The notes under the pieces are model-generated. The model was not told the DNA's origin and did not search any database. It was given only the letters and a program-made list of their open reading frames with translations. 64,000 bases of DNA, from NCBI GenBank assembly GCA_019420275.1, contig JAHZHN010000003.1, forward strand, positions 197,467-261,466, given 5' to 3'. This document shows positions 43,393-52,358 of this stretch, piece after piece. The translations under genes and the position numbers were made by a program. Positions within the stretch are counted from its first letter, which is position 1. Each line of letters starts with the position of its first letter. This DNA is from Clostridiales bacterium (GTDB taxonomy: Bacteria > Bacillota > Clostridia > Lachnospirales > Lachnospiraceae).

Positions 43393-43395
43393 AAT

Positions 43396-43902
43396 ATGAG
43401 TATTATAATTGAGAATGAGTACAAAGGAACAATTGATATTCCCTATGAGAAAATAGCGGAAGAAGTCATAGCGGCAGCGATTGATTATGAAAACTGCCCA
43501 TATGAATGTGAAGTGAATTTACTTCTTACAGACAATGAGGAGATCCACAGGATCAATATGGAGCAAAGGCAGATTGACCGGCCGACAGATGTTCTTTCTT
43601 TTCCGATGGCTGAGTATGAAAAGCCGGGGGATTTTTCACATTTGGAGGACGATCCGATGCTTTTTGATCCGGAAAATGGGGAATTCCTGGTAGGAGATAT
43701 TGTAATTTCCATGGATAAGGTAAAAGAACAGGCAGAGTCGTACGGCCACAGCCGAGCACGGGAATATGCATTTTTGATTGCCCACAGTATGCTTCATCTG
43801 TTCGGTTATGATCACATGGAAGAAGAGGAACGAAAAGTGATGGAGAAAAGGCAGGAAGAAATCTTAACAAAGACAAAATATACAAGAGATGAAAGAGGTT
43901 AG
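43396..43902 (+). CDS. ybeY: Endoribonuclease / rRNA maturation factor YbeY
   Basis: 168 residues. The zinc-binding signature H-x3-H-x5-H is present in AHSMLHLFGYDHMEEEE, and DRPTDVLSFPM and LVGDIVISMDKVKEQA are conserved. YbeY takes part in 16S 3'-end maturation and ribosome quality control. It follows phoH by 3 bp and precedes the SpoVB-like gene by 2 bp, so the three are one transcript. Confidence 0.95.
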   Translation: MSIIIENEYKGTIDIPYEKIAEEVIAAAIDYENCPYECEVNLLLTDNEEIHRINMEQRQIDRPTDVLSFPMAEYEKPGDFSHLEDDPMLFDPENGEFLVGDIVISMDKVKEQAESYGHSRAREYAFLIAHSMLHLFGYDHMEEEERKVMEKRQEEILTKTKYTRDERG

Positions 43903-43904
43903 AT

Positions 43905-45548
43905 ATGAGTAAAAAGAAGAATTCATTTTTGATGCAGGGAATGATTCTGGCTGGAGCATCCATCGTTTGTAGAATTATAGGGCTTTTATACCGAAGCCCT
44001 CTTTTTGGGATTATTGGAAAAGCGGGAGTAGGATATTATGGAGTCGCCTACAACATCTATAATATCATTCTTTTGATCTCATCTTTCAGCATTCCTCTTG
44101 CGGTATCAAAATCTATTTCAGCAAGACTTGCAAAACGTGAATATATAAATGCTCAGAGGATTTTTTACGGAGCACTTGTGTATGCTGCAGTTGTCGGAGG
44201 CGCTGCATCTCTTGTTGCGTGGTTTGGAGCGCCATATTTTGTCGGTACTCAGAAAGGGGCAGAGCTTGCACTAAAATGTATTTCTCCAACTATATTTTTC
44301 TCTGCGATTCTCGGTGTTCTGAGAGGATATTTTCAGGGACATAATACAATGGTGCCGACATCGATTTCTCAGATTTTGGAACAGATCTTAAACGCTATTT
44401 TCAGCATCCTGATGGCGTATGTCTTGATCCTTCCATTTTTGCCGTCAGACAGTATTACGTACGAGATTGCCCGTCATGGAGCAGCCGGAAGCGCGCTTGG
44501 AACCGAAATCGGCGTCATCACCGGGCTTATTTTTTGTCTGGCAATCTATAAGCTGTATCAGCCTAAGGCAAAGATTCAGATGCGTCATGACAGGACCAAG
44601 TACATTGAATCATACCGCAATATTATAAAGATTCTTCTGCTGACGATTACACCGGTCATTTTAAGTACAGCCATTTATAATTGTTGTCCAACCATTGACA
44701 TGACACTGTTTAGCTCTATCCTGGTGGACAAAGGAATGAAATCATTTACTGTATCTGAATTATATGGGGTGTTTTCCGGACAATACAATGTTTTGATCAA
44801 CATTCCACTGGCTATGGCTTCTGCTTTAACCAATGCAGTTATCCCGAATATTTCCGGAGCCTATGCTCTTGGAGACCATAAACGGATGAATGAAAATATT
44901 GAAATGGTCATCAAATTTACAATGATGATCGCGATTCCGTGTGCAGTAGGCCTTGGTGTGCTCAATGTGCCAATCAACGGCCTGATCTTTGGAGTGGAAA
45001 ACGGAACCGGTCTTGGAGCAAATCTGCTTCGTGTTGGAGCAGTATCTGTTGTTTTTACTTGTATGTCAACAGTATCTAATGGTATTTTGCAGGGAATGGA
45101 CCGGATGAAAGTGCCGATCCGTCACGCAGCAGTATCTGTCGTTGTAAATGTAGTTGTTTTATATTTGTGTCTGACTTATACGAATGCCAATACGTTTGGA
45201 CTTGTATTTGCGACAACAGCGTTCTCCATTGTTATGTGTTTTTTAAATGCGTGGTCCATCCGCAAATACAGTGGATATAAGCAGGAACTGATAAAAACTT
45301 TTGTAAAACCAATTATTTGTGCTGCGCTGATGGGGGTAATTGTTGGTCTCATTCAGTTTGTTTTGATGAAGCTGCTTCCATTTGGAAGAATTGCATTTAT
45401 TGTCTGTCTGGTTATTGCGATTCCAGTGGGCGTATTGGTGTACTTCGCGGCAATCATCGGAATGAAAGTCTTTACAGAAGAGGAACTTAAAAATGTGCCG
45501 AAGGGAACTTTGATAATAAAGTTAGCAAAGAAACTGCATTTATTATAA
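43905..45548 (+). CDS. SpoVB/MurJ-like lipid flippase (MOP family)
   Basis: 547 residues, about 14 membrane helices. The sequence LIAGASIVCRIIGLLYR-type start (LAGASIVCRIIGLLYRSPLF), GYYGVAYNIYNIILLISS and FSIPLAVSKSISARLA are characteristic of the SpoVB/YtgP group, which moves lipid-linked peptidoglycan precursors for cortex or wall synthesis. RGYFQGHNTMVPTSISQI-like loop is also conserved. It ends the yqfC-ybeY transcript. Whether it serves the spore (SpoVB) or vegetative wall cannot be told. Confidence 0.85.
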   Translation: MSKKKNSFLMQGMILAGASIVCRIIGLLYRSPLFGIIGKAGVGYYGVAYNIYNIILLISSFSIPLAVSKSISARLAKREYINAQRIFYGALVYAAVVGGAASLVAWFGAPYFVGTQKGAELALKCISPTIFFSAILGVLRGYFQGHNTMVPTSISQILEQILNAIFSILMAYVLILPFLPSDSITYEIARHGAAGSALGTEIGVITGLIFCLAIYKLYQPKAKIQMRHDRTKYIESYRNIIKILLLTITPVILSTAIYNCCPTIDMTLFSSILVDKGMKSFTVSELYGVFSGQYNVLINIPLAMASALTNAVIPNISGAYALGDHKRMNENIEMVIKFTMMIAIPCAVGLGVLNVPINGLIFGVENGTGLGANLLRVGAVSVVFTCMSTVSNGILQGMDRMKVPIRHAAVSVVVNVVVLYLCLTYTNANTFGLVFATTAFSIVMCFLNAWSIRKYSGYKQELIKTFVKPIICAALMGVIVGLIQFVLMKLLPFGRIAFIVCLVIAIPVGVLVYFAAIIGMKVFTEEELKNVPKGTLIIKLAKKLHLL

Positions 45549-45575
45549 AAAGAACATACCCTTTTAAATATAAAA

Positions 45576-45629
45576 ACTGGAAACGGGACTGGGATAATTT
45601 TCCCATGCCGTTTCCGGTTTCTTTTTTAC
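45576..45629. terminator. Bidirectional terminator
   Basis: Outer stem AAACTGGAAACGG (45576-45588) with 45610-45622 (one G-U pair), an inner GGGA/TCCC hairpin, then a T-rich stretch on the plus strand. The A-rich sequence before the stem gives T on the minus strand, so it can end both the SpoVB-like gene and the convergent minus-strand pair. Confidence 0.82.
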
Positions 45630-46114
45630 TCTTCATCATCTTCCAGTTTCTTTTCCAGTCTTTTTTGCCCGATTTTATCAATGGATGAAACCAGCCATAC
45701 AATAACAGAGATAAAGATAACGGAAGAAATGAAGGTAATGACGACTGCCGCAACAAAAGTTCCGTCCAGAATTCCAGAATATTTGTCTCCGTAGAGAGAA
45801 TAATTCCTTATACCGCTGGAGATGCTTACGACCAAACTGGCAGCAGCAATGCCAAATACTATGCTTCTTTTCCCATGCCGTGAAGTGTCAATAGAGACGT
45901 ATCCTATGACAGATCCCCGAATGGTCATATAAATCAGGGAAGTGATAATGATCATCAGTTCTGAGATGAAAGCGGAAACGTCCATATTCATAATATAGGT
46001 TTTTATAAAAATAGAAATACATAAAAGGAGTACAGTAAGGATATACGCCTCGCTTTGAATTTTATGATTTAATTGAATTGTGCGTTCGTCCTTGAAATTC
46101 TGATTTTTGTTCAT
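45626..46114 (-). CDS. Small membrane protein, DUF6773-like
   Basis: 162 residues: a short polar N-terminus (NFKDERTIQLNHKIQSEAY), four hydrophobic helices in two pairs (about 25-70 and 85-150), and an acidic tail. I think it belongs to the DUF6773 group, which often sits beside a small XRE regulator as it does here, 3 bp downstream; this is from memory. The function is unknown. The pair resembles regulator-plus-membrane-partner units in which the membrane protein may modulate the regulator. Confidence 0.65.
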   Translation of the reverse strand: MNKNQNFKDERTIQLNHKIQSEAYILTVLLLCISIFIKTYIMNMDVSAFISELMIIITSLIYMTIRGSVIGYVSIDTSRHGKRSIVFGIAAASLVVSISSGIRNYSLYGDKYSGILDGTFVAAVVITFISSVIFISVIVWLVSSIDKIGQKRLEKKLEDDEE

Positions 46115-46117
46115 GTC

Positions 46118-46312
46118 TTATTCTTCCCAAAATAAATCGTTCAATGTCTTATCGAGTGCTTTGCAGATCGCGATGCAAAGTTTCAGCGTTGGATTGTAGT
46201 TTCCGGATTCAATCAGTCCGATAGTCTGACGGGTTACTCCGACTATGTTGGCCAGATCTCCCTGACTCATGTCATGTTCGAGCCGTGCAATTTTCATTTT
46301 TTTATTTTTCAC
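46118..46312 (-). CDS. XRE family transcriptional regulator
   Basis: 64 residues, nearly all a single helix-turn-helix domain: MKIARLEHDMSQGDLANIVG, VTRQTIGLIESGNYNPTL, then CIAICKALDKTLNDLFWEE. This is the small YgzD/Cro-like class. It uses a GTG start (minus strand) with GAAGG 9 nt upstream and a fuller AAGGAGG further off; an internal ATG five codons in is an alternative. It is co-transcribed with the membrane gene at 45626. Confidence 0.85.
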   Translation of the reverse strand: MKNKKMKIARLEHDMSQGDLANIVGVTRQTIGLIESGNYNPTLKLCIAICKALDKTLNDLFWEE

Positions 46313-46350
46313 GGTGCTTTTCCTTCGCCTCCTTGGTATTTGATACTTTG

Positions 46351-46379
46351 ATTGTACAGTATATTTTTCTTTATGTCAA
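46351..46379 (-). promoter_or_regulatory. Promoter of the XRE-membrane protein pair
   Basis: Minus strand TTGACA (plus 46374-46379) and TACAAT (46351-46356), 17 bp apart, about 40 bp before the GTG start. Confidence 0.8.
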
Positions 46380-46447
46380 TTATATATTGCATAATGCGTT
46401 CTAAAACTTTCTTTTTGAGGGAAAGATGAGTCTCAGTGGAAGCCGTG

Positions 46448-46477
46448 TTGACAAATCTGGAGAATTTCCAATATAAT
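46448..46477 (+). promoter_or_regulatory. Promoter of the BofC-like gene
   Basis: TTGACA (46448-46453) and TATAAT (46472-46477), 18 bp apart, giving a leader of about 65 nt before the ATG at 46550. Confidence 0.8.
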
Positions 46478-46549
46478 GAATAAACAATTTTACCGGAATT
46501 CGAATAATTTTGAATTTATAGGAAACACTTTAGCCAAAGGAGTGTTGCT

Positions 46550-46915
46550 ATGATGAACAAAGTAAATCGTTTTCTATTAATATATATCGTAGTGATTACA
46601 GCACTTTGCGGGTATATGTGCTATACGGCTTTTGAGAAACAGGAAAAAGATAAGGTGATCCATCAGGTGCAGTCAACGGCAGCCAAAAAAGAGAAGGAAC
46701 GAACAACAACGGCTGCTCAGATTAAGACCACATATGGACTGGAAATCAAAGAAGGAAATCTTGTAGTAGTCAATAATTATACAAAGGAAGTGTTTGAATA
46801 TACAGATATGAAAAAGGAAGATCTTCCTTCGGACATCCTCCAGATGATTCAGGATCATAAAGTTTTTGAAAGTCGGGAGGAAGTGTATCATTTCCTTGAG
46901 TCTTACAGCAGTTAG
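46550..46915 (+). CDS. BofC-like membrane-anchored protein
   Basis: 121 residues. One N-terminal membrane helix (about 7-27), then a charged, Thr/Lys-rich linker. The C-terminal domain (about 60-121) pattern is EGNLVVVNNYTKEVFEYTDM, then LPSDILQMIQDHKVFESREE and HFLESYSS. That C-terminal pattern resembles the BofC C-terminal domain, which in B. subtilis restrains SpoIVB-driven sigma-K signalling. The promoter is sigma-A-like rather than sporulation-specific, so a sporulation role is unproved. AAAGGAG is 7 nt before the ATG. Confidence 0.6.
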   Translation: MMNKVNRFLLIYIVVITALCGYMCYTAFEKQEKDKVIHQVQSTAAKKEKERTTTAAQIKTTYGLEIKEGNLVVVNNYTKEVFEYTDMKKEDLPSDILQMIQDHKVFESREEVYHFLESYSS

Positions 46916-46998
46916 CCGTATAATAAATAGCAAAAGCGTAATCTATAATTTAAAAGTATAGTCTGAATACGTAAAATGATGAAGAACGGGAGAAAAGT

Positions 46999-48225
46999 AT
47001 GAAGTATGACGCAATTGTCGTGGGAGGCGGTCCTTCAGGAATGATGGCGGCAATTACAGCAGCCCAAAATGGAAAGAAAATTTTGCTGCTGGAGAGAATG
47101 GAGAAGCTTGGGAAAAAGATTCTGGCGACAGGAAATGGAAGATGCAATTTATCGAACCGTTGTCTGAATGAATATTGTTACAGAGGAGAACAGCCGGGAT
47201 TTCCGTATAAGCTCTTAGAAGAGTTTGGACCGCCAGAGCTGATACAGTTTTTTGAGTCACTGGGAATGCTGATGACAGAGACCCAGGGATATTATTATCC
47301 GGCATCTTTCCAGGCGTCAACGGTCGCTGAGACTCTGATTGGAAAAATAAAAACTTTGCCGATTCAGGTGGAGACTGGTTTTGAAGTGGAAACAGCGGAC
47401 AAGAAAAAGGATACATTTCGGGTGTATGGAAATGGACGCCGATATGAAGGCAGGAATCTTGTGCTTGCTGCAGGAGGATGTGCCCAGGAAAAACTGGGCA
47501 GCAACGGAAGCGGCTATCGTCTTGCGAAAGGATTTCATCACAGGGTGACAGATACATTTCCTGCATTAGTGGCTTTAGAAGGAAAAGGAAGTTATTTTCA
47601 GTGGACAGCAGGTGTCAGGAATACCTGCCATGTCACGGTTTACGCCAACGGAGAAAAGATTGCCAGTGAAAAAGGAGAAGTACAGTTTACTAAATATGGG
47701 ATTTCCGGAATTCCGGTGTTTCAGATCAGCAGATATGCGATTGATGCCCTGAGGAGAAAGAAGAAGATCAGCATCACACTGAACTTAATGCCAGAGATGC
47801 CGACATTGAAGGAGACAGCGGAAGAGTTCAGGAAATACTGCGGATACAAGAATACAGAAGAATTTTTTCAGGGATTTTTAAACAAGAAACTGGTTTATGG
47901 AATCCTGAAACGACTTGGAATCAAGCCTGATATTCCAATCCGAAAACTGCCGGAAAAAGATTTCAGAAACATCCTGCGCATGATACGCAGATTTGAAATT
48001 GAGATTTCGGGATATAGAGGATATGATATGGCACAGATTACAGCAGGAGGGGTTTCAACCAGGGAAGTTGTTCCCGAAACTCTCGAATCAAAAAGGCTTA
48101 AGGGACTTTATTTTACGGGAGAATTGCTGGATGTAGACGGTACCTGCGGAGGATACAACCTTCAGTGGGCATTCACATCAGGATATATTGCAGGGAGGCA
48201 GATCGGAAAAGATGATACGGATTAA
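46999..48225 (+). CDS. HI0933/BaiN-like flavoprotein oxidoreductase
   Basis: 408 residues. The dinucleotide-binding start is DAIVVGGGPSGMMAAITAAQ, followed by LGKKILATGNGRCNLSNR, the diagnostic segment of the HI0933 (YhiN) family, and at the end ITAGGVSTREV and GTCGGYNLQWAFTSGY for FAD. The family is often annotated as aminoacetone oxidase-like, and BaiN of bile-acid metabolism belongs to it; the real substrate here is unknown. The next flavoprotein gene overlaps its end by 14 bp. Confidence 0.88.
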   Translation: MKYDAIVVGGGPSGMMAAITAAQNGKKILLLERMEKLGKKILATGNGRCNLSNRCLNEYCYRGEQPGFPYKLLEEFGPPELIQFFESLGMLMTETQGYYYPASFQASTVAETLIGKIKTLPIQVETGFEVETADKKKDTFRVYGNGRRYEGRNLVLAAGGCAQEKLGSNGSGYRLAKGFHHRVTDTFPALVALEGKGSYFQWTAGVRNTCHVTVYANGEKIASEKGEVQFTKYGISGIPVFQISRYAIDALRRKKKISITLNLMPEMPTLKETAEEFRKYCGYKNTEEFFQGFLNKKLVYGILKRLGIKPDIPIRKLPEKDFRNILRMIRRFEIEISGYRGYDMAQITAGGVSTREVVPETLESKRLKGLYFTGELLDVDGTCGGYNLQWAFTSGYIAGRQIGKDDTD

Positions 48226-49789
48226 TCAGATTAAGCTGCCGGTGGATCATACGAAAAAGCAGCTGGAAAAAAGAATTAAAAAAATATTACATAAGACACC
48301 CTATGTTTCCTGGTCTATCCATAAAAAATCCATTGACGCAAGACATAAAGATGCTATTTCTTATGTATATGCGGTCAATGTAATAATGGATGAAAAACAG
48401 GAAGAGATTTTCTTAAAAAAAAGCAAAGACAGAAAAATCAGCCGTGTCACAGAGAAAAAATACAAATTCCCGGAAACAGAGAAATTCGGGGATGTTTCGC
48501 CGGTAGTTATCGGAATGGGACCTGCAGGGCTGTTTGCAGCGCTGATGCTTGCCCGTGCAGGACTCTGTCCTCTTGTATTAGAAAGGGGACAGTCAGTGGA
48601 GCAAAGAACCAAGGATGTGGAAGCTTTTTGGAAAACCGGAAAATTAAACACAGAATCAAATGTTCAGTTTGGAGAAGGAGGCGCGGGTACTTTTTCTGAT
48701 GGGAAACTTAATACACTCGTGAAAGATAAGTTCGGGAGAAATCGGTTTGTTCTGGAGACATTTGTGGAATTTGGAGCGCCGGAGGAAATTTTATATGAGA
48801 GCAAGCCTCACATTGGTACAGATCTGCTCTGTCAGATAGTGGCAAAGATGCGGAAGGAGATTCTGCATCTTGGAGGCCGTGTGCGGTTTGGAGCTAAGGT
48901 GACGGATCTGATTTCCCGTGATGGACGGCTTACAGGTCTGATTGTAAATGGAGAAGAAAAAATTTCATGCGACAAGGCGATTCTTGCTCTGGGGCACAGC
49001 GCACGTGATACGTTCGAGATGCTTTTTCGGCATAAAATACCGATGGAAGCCAAGGCGTTTGCTGTTGGTGTGCGGGTCGAGCATCCAAGAGAAATGATCG
49101 ATCGGTCCCAGTATGGAAAGCTGCCTCAAGGAATCCATTTGCCAACGGCTTCTTATAAATTAACATATCATGCGAAAAATGGACGGAGTGTATATTCTTT
49201 CTGTATGTGTCCGGGAGGATATGTTGTAAATGCCTCTTCTGAGGAAGGGCGTCTTACAGTAAATGGAATGAGTTATCATGACCGTATGGGACAAAATTCC
49301 AACAGCGCGATCATCGTGAGTGTTACACCAGATGATTTTGGCGGTGATGGTCCTCTGGCCGGTGTAGAATTTCAGCGCAGATGGGAGGAAAAAGCCTTTC
49401 AGGAAGGAAATGGGAAAATACCGGTTCAGCTGCTTGGAGATTTTGAGAAAGGTGTTCCATCCAAAGCATATGGAGAAATCTATCCGAATACAAAAGGTGA
49501 AACTGTTCTTGGAAATTTAAGAAATTGTCTGCCAGAGGAAATTTGTGATTCTATCTGTGAAGGAATGAATGCCTTTGAATATAAGATCAGAGGATTTTCA
49601 CGTCCGGATACGATCTTATGTGGAATTGAGGCCAGAACATCTTCACCGGTGCGTATTTGTCGGAATGAATATCTGGAAAGCAGTTTGAAAGGATTATATC
49701 CCTGCGGGGAAGGAGCCGGATATGCCGGCGGTATTACTTCAGCTGCCATGGATGGAATTAAGGTTGCGGAAGCGCTGGCAACAGTGTAA
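48212..49789 (+). CDS. FAD-dependent protein of unknown substrate
   Basis: 525 residues. Residues 1-90 form a small alpha/beta domain (MIRINQIKLPVDHTKKQLEK), then an FAD domain with VIGMGPAGLFAALMLARAG, VQFGEGGAGTFSDGKLNT (the hallmark of this family), and a C-terminal GEGAGYAGGITSAAMDGI. Widespread in clostridia; the reaction is not established. The frame is open to 48188, but the ATG at 48212 gives the usual N-terminus. It overlaps the HI0933-like gene, so the two flavoproteins are coupled. Confidence 0.82.
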   Translation: MIRINQIKLPVDHTKKQLEKRIKKILHKTPYVSWSIHKKSIDARHKDAISYVYAVNVIMDEKQEEIFLKKSKDRKISRVTEKKYKFPETEKFGDVSPVVIGMGPAGLFAALMLARAGLCPLVLERGQSVEQRTKDVEAFWKTGKLNTESNVQFGEGGAGTFSDGKLNTLVKDKFGRNRFVLETFVEFGAPEEILYESKPHIGTDLLCQIVAKMRKEILHLGGRVRFGAKVTDLISRDGRLTGLIVNGEEKISCDKAILALGHSARDTFEMLFRHKIPMEAKAFAVGVRVEHPREMIDRSQYGKLPQGIHLPTASYKLTYHAKNGRSVYSFCMCPGGYVVNASSEEGRLTVNGMSYHDRMGQNSNSAIIVSVTPDDFGGDGPLAGVEFQRRWEEKAFQEGNGKIPVQLLGDFEKGVPSKAYGEIYPNTKGETVLGNLRNCLPEEICDSICEGMNAFEYKIRGFSRPDTILCGIEARTSSPVRICRNEYLESSLKGLYPCGEGAGYAGGITSAAMDGIKVAEALATV

Positions 49790-49831
49790 AATATTAGAGT
49801 CGGACAACAGACAGAATATAAGGAGAAGAGA

Positions 49832-50689
49832 ATGAATGACCGTGGAAAACTAAAAGAAAAAAAGAGGATCGTCGTGAAAGTCGGAACCTCTTCACTGATA
49901 CATAAGAGTACAGGAAATATTAATCTGTTTCGTTTGGAGAAGCTGATTCGTGTCCTGACAGATCTCCATAACAGTGGAAAAGATGTTGTTTTGGTATCTT
50001 CAGGAGCCATCGGCGTTGGATTTAAGGCATTGGGACTGTCCAAAAGACCAGACTCTCTGCCGCTAAAGCAGGCCTGTTCTGCAGTGGGACAGGGGCAGCT
50101 GATGATGATTTATCAGAAACTGTTTGCGGAATATAATCAGGGATCTGCTCAGATTTTAATCACAAAAGAGACGATGCTGAATGACGAACGCAGGTTTAAT
50201 GCCAAGAACACGTTTGAGCAGCTGCTGAAACTGGGAGTGATTCCAATCGTAAATGAGAACGATACAGTTTCAACGGAAGAAATCGAATTTGGAGACAATG
50301 ATACCCTTTCAGCTGTGGTTACTTCTGTTGTAGGAGCGGATCTCTTGATCCTGCTGACCGATATTGATGGACTGTATACGGATGATCCACATAAAAACCA
50401 GGCGGCAAAATTGATTACAGAAGTTCCAGTGATCGATGAACGGATTGAAAATATGGCAAAAGGAGCTGTTACGAAAGTTGGAACGGGTGGTATGGCGACA
50501 AAGATTGCGGCTGCGAATATTGTGACAGATGCGGGTGCGGATATGGTGATTGTGAACAGCGATGATCTGAACAATCTAAATCGTGTTATTGCAGGAGAAG
50601 AAATTGGAACGTTGTTCCTTGCTCACAAAAGAAAAGATTTCAATTTGAAAAAATATCTGGTTGAGAGACCATATTTCAGGAAAGGTTAA
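49832..50689 (+). CDS. proB: Glutamate 5-kinase without PUA domain
   Basis: 285 residues. First step of proline synthesis: ATP-dependent phosphorylation of glutamate. The amino-acid-kinase core is clear (RIVVKVGTSSLIH, VLVSSGAIGVGFKALGL, LLTDIDGLYTDDP, VGTGGMATKIAAA). The C-terminal PUA domain of the long form (about 367 residues) is absent, as in several Firmicutes. AAGGAGAAGAG precedes the ATG. It is followed by a small DUF896 gene and proA. Confidence 0.93.
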   Translation: MNDRGKLKEKKRIVVKVGTSSLIHKSTGNINLFRLEKLIRVLTDLHNSGKDVVLVSSGAIGVGFKALGLSKRPDSLPLKQACSAVGQGQLMMIYQKLFAEYNQGSAQILITKETMLNDERRFNAKNTFEQLLKLGVIPIVNENDTVSTEEIEFGDNDTLSAVVTSVVGADLLILLTDIDGLYTDDPHKNQAAKLITEVPVIDERIENMAKGAVTKVGTGGMATKIAAANIVTDAGADMVIVNSDDLNNLNRVIAGEEIGTLFLAHKRKDFNLKKYLVERPYFRKG

Positions 50690-50692
50690 AAA

Positions 50693-50902
50693 ATGGACGC
50701 AAAAAAGATTCAAAGAATTAATGAACTTTATCATTTGGAAAAATCTGTGGGACTGACCGCCCAGCAGAAAAAGGAGCAGAAGAAACTTCGAGCTGAATAT
50801 ATTCAGGCAGTACGGGCTAATTTAAGAGGTCAGCTTAATAATATCAGTATTCAGAACGAAGATGGTTCGATTACTCCTCTGAAGCCAAAAGGTAAAAATT
50901 AA
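50693..50902 (+). CDS. DUF896 family protein (YnzC-like)
   Basis: 69 residues: KKIQRINELYHLEKSVGLT, then a basic helix with QQKKEQKKLRAEYIQAVRAN, then GQLNNISIQNEDG. This is the DUF896/YnzC pattern, a two-helix protein of unknown role whose B. subtilis member is SOS-linked by neighbourhood. It sits 3 bp after proB and 11 bp before proA, so it is part of the proline transcript. No obvious link to proline metabolism is known. Confidence 0.88.
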   Translation: MDAKKIQRINELYHLEKSVGLTAQQKKEQKKLRAEYIQAVRANLRGQLNNISIQNEDGSITPLKPKGKN

Positions 50903-50913
50903 AGGAGGTACAT

Positions 50914-52155
50914 ATGTTAGAACAGTTAGGAAAACAGGCCAAGGAAGCATCTGTTATTTTGGGAAATGCAGGCATTATCGAGAAAAATGCAGCGTTAAAG
51001 AAAGTCGCTAAATGTCTGATAGAAAGCCAGAACTATATTTTGTCTGAAAATGCAAAAGATGTAGAAGCAGCAAGAGTCAATGGCATGAAAGAAGCGCTGA
51101 TCGACCGGCTGACTCTGACGATTGATCGGATTGAAGCAATGGCAGAAGGACTTTGTCAGGTGGCAGATCTGGATGACCCAATCGGATCTATTGAGCATAT
51201 GAAGCCAACACCAAACGGACTCCTGATCGGAAAGAAAGTGGTTCCGCTTGGTGTTGTAGGAATTATTTATGAATCAAGACCGAATGTAACGGCCGATGCA
51301 TTTGCTCTTTGTTTTAAAACAGGAAATGCGTGTCTTTTAAGAGGAGGAAGTGATGCAATCTACTCTAATCTGGCAATCACACAGGTTATTCAGGAAGCGT
51401 TGGAATCCTGTGGAATGCCGAAATACAGCATTCAGCTTTTGGAAGATACCAGCCATGAAACAGCAGCAAAGATGATGCAGATGAATGAATATCTGGATGT
51501 GTTGATCCCAAGAGGAGGAGCAGGACTCATCCAGAGTGTAGTAAAAAACAGTACGGTTCCTGTTATTGAGACTGGAACAGGAAACTGCCATGTATATGTG
51601 GACAAAGATGCGGATAAAGATATGGCAGTTAAAATTATTGTAAACGCAAAGACACAGCGTCTTGGAACCTGCAATACCTGTGAGTCACTTGTGCTTCATA
51701 AAGATATTGTTGAAAGTCACGGCTCAGCAATCATCGATGCGCTGTTGGAAAAAGGCGTGGAAATACGCGGAGATGAGCCAGTCTGTGCGCTGAACCCAAA
51801 AGTTGTCCCTGCCACAGAGGAAGACTGGGGAACAGAATATCTGGATGCCATTATCTCTGTTAAGACTGTAAATAGTTTTGAGGAAGCAGTAAAACATATC
51901 AACCATTATAACACTGGACATTCTGAGGCAATTGTTACGGACTCCTATCAGGCAGCACAGGAATTTCTGGATAAAATTGACGCTGCGGCGGTATATGTCA
52001 ACGCTTCTACAAGATTTACAGACGGATTTGAGTTTGGATTTGGTGCTGAAATTGGAATCAGTACTCAAAAGATTCATGCTAGAGGACCGATGGGGCTTGA
52101 GGCTCTGACAACGACAAAATTTATCATTTATGGAAATGGACAAATCCGCAAATAA
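50914..52155 (+). CDS. proA: Glutamate-5-semialdehyde dehydrogenase (gamma-glutamyl phosphate reductase)
   Basis: 413 residues. Second step of proline synthesis, NADPH-dependent reduction of glutamyl phosphate. Characteristic parts: PLGVVGIIYESRPNVTADAF, CLLRGGSDAIYSN, LIPRGGAGLIQ, the catalytic Cys region RLGTCNTCESLV and GFEFGFGAEIGISTQKIHAR. An AAAGGAGGT site precedes the ATG. Full length. Confidence 0.96.
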   Translation: MLEQLGKQAKEASVILGNAGIIEKNAALKKVAKCLIESQNYILSENAKDVEAARVNGMKEALIDRLTLTIDRIEAMAEGLCQVADLDDPIGSIEHMKPTPNGLLIGKKVVPLGVVGIIYESRPNVTADAFALCFKTGNACLLRGGSDAIYSNLAITQVIQEALESCGMPKYSIQLLEDTSHETAAKMMQMNEYLDVLIPRGGAGLIQSVVKNSTVPVIETGTGNCHVYVDKDADKDMAVKIIVNAKTQRLGTCNTCESLVLHKDIVESHGSAIIDALLEKGVEIRGDEPVCALNPKVVPATEEDWGTEYLDAIISVKTVNSFEEAVKHINHYNTGHSEAIVTDSYQAAQEFLDKIDAAAVYVNASTRFTDGFEFGFGAEIGISTQKIHARGPMGLEALTTTKFIIYGNGQIRK

Positions 52156-52241
52156 GTAAAAAACAGATAAAGAATTATTAAAAGAAATTAAAAAAATGTT
52201 GAAATATCTGTGAATTTATGTTATCGTAAGAACTGGTTTCG

Positions 52242-52275
52242 AAGGAGTTTTCATTTAAATGGAAACTCCTTTTAT
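52242..52275 (+). terminator. Terminator-like hairpin between proA and rnfC
   Basis: Arms 52242-52256 and 52257-52271 (AAGGAGTTT core) pair over 15 positions with one G-U pair, followed by four T. It lies after a weak promoter-like TTGAAA-N17-TATCGT (52199-52227), and the decamer TTTAAATGGAA in its right arm recurs at 52278-52288, so it may be an rnf attenuator instead of the proA terminator. Confidence 0.6.
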
Positions 52276-52358
52276 CGTTTAAATGGAAGAAATTTCCAAT
52301 AACAGGAACGAGGGAACTTCTTAGAATGAAAAAATCATAAAAGAAAGGAAGGCTTAAA

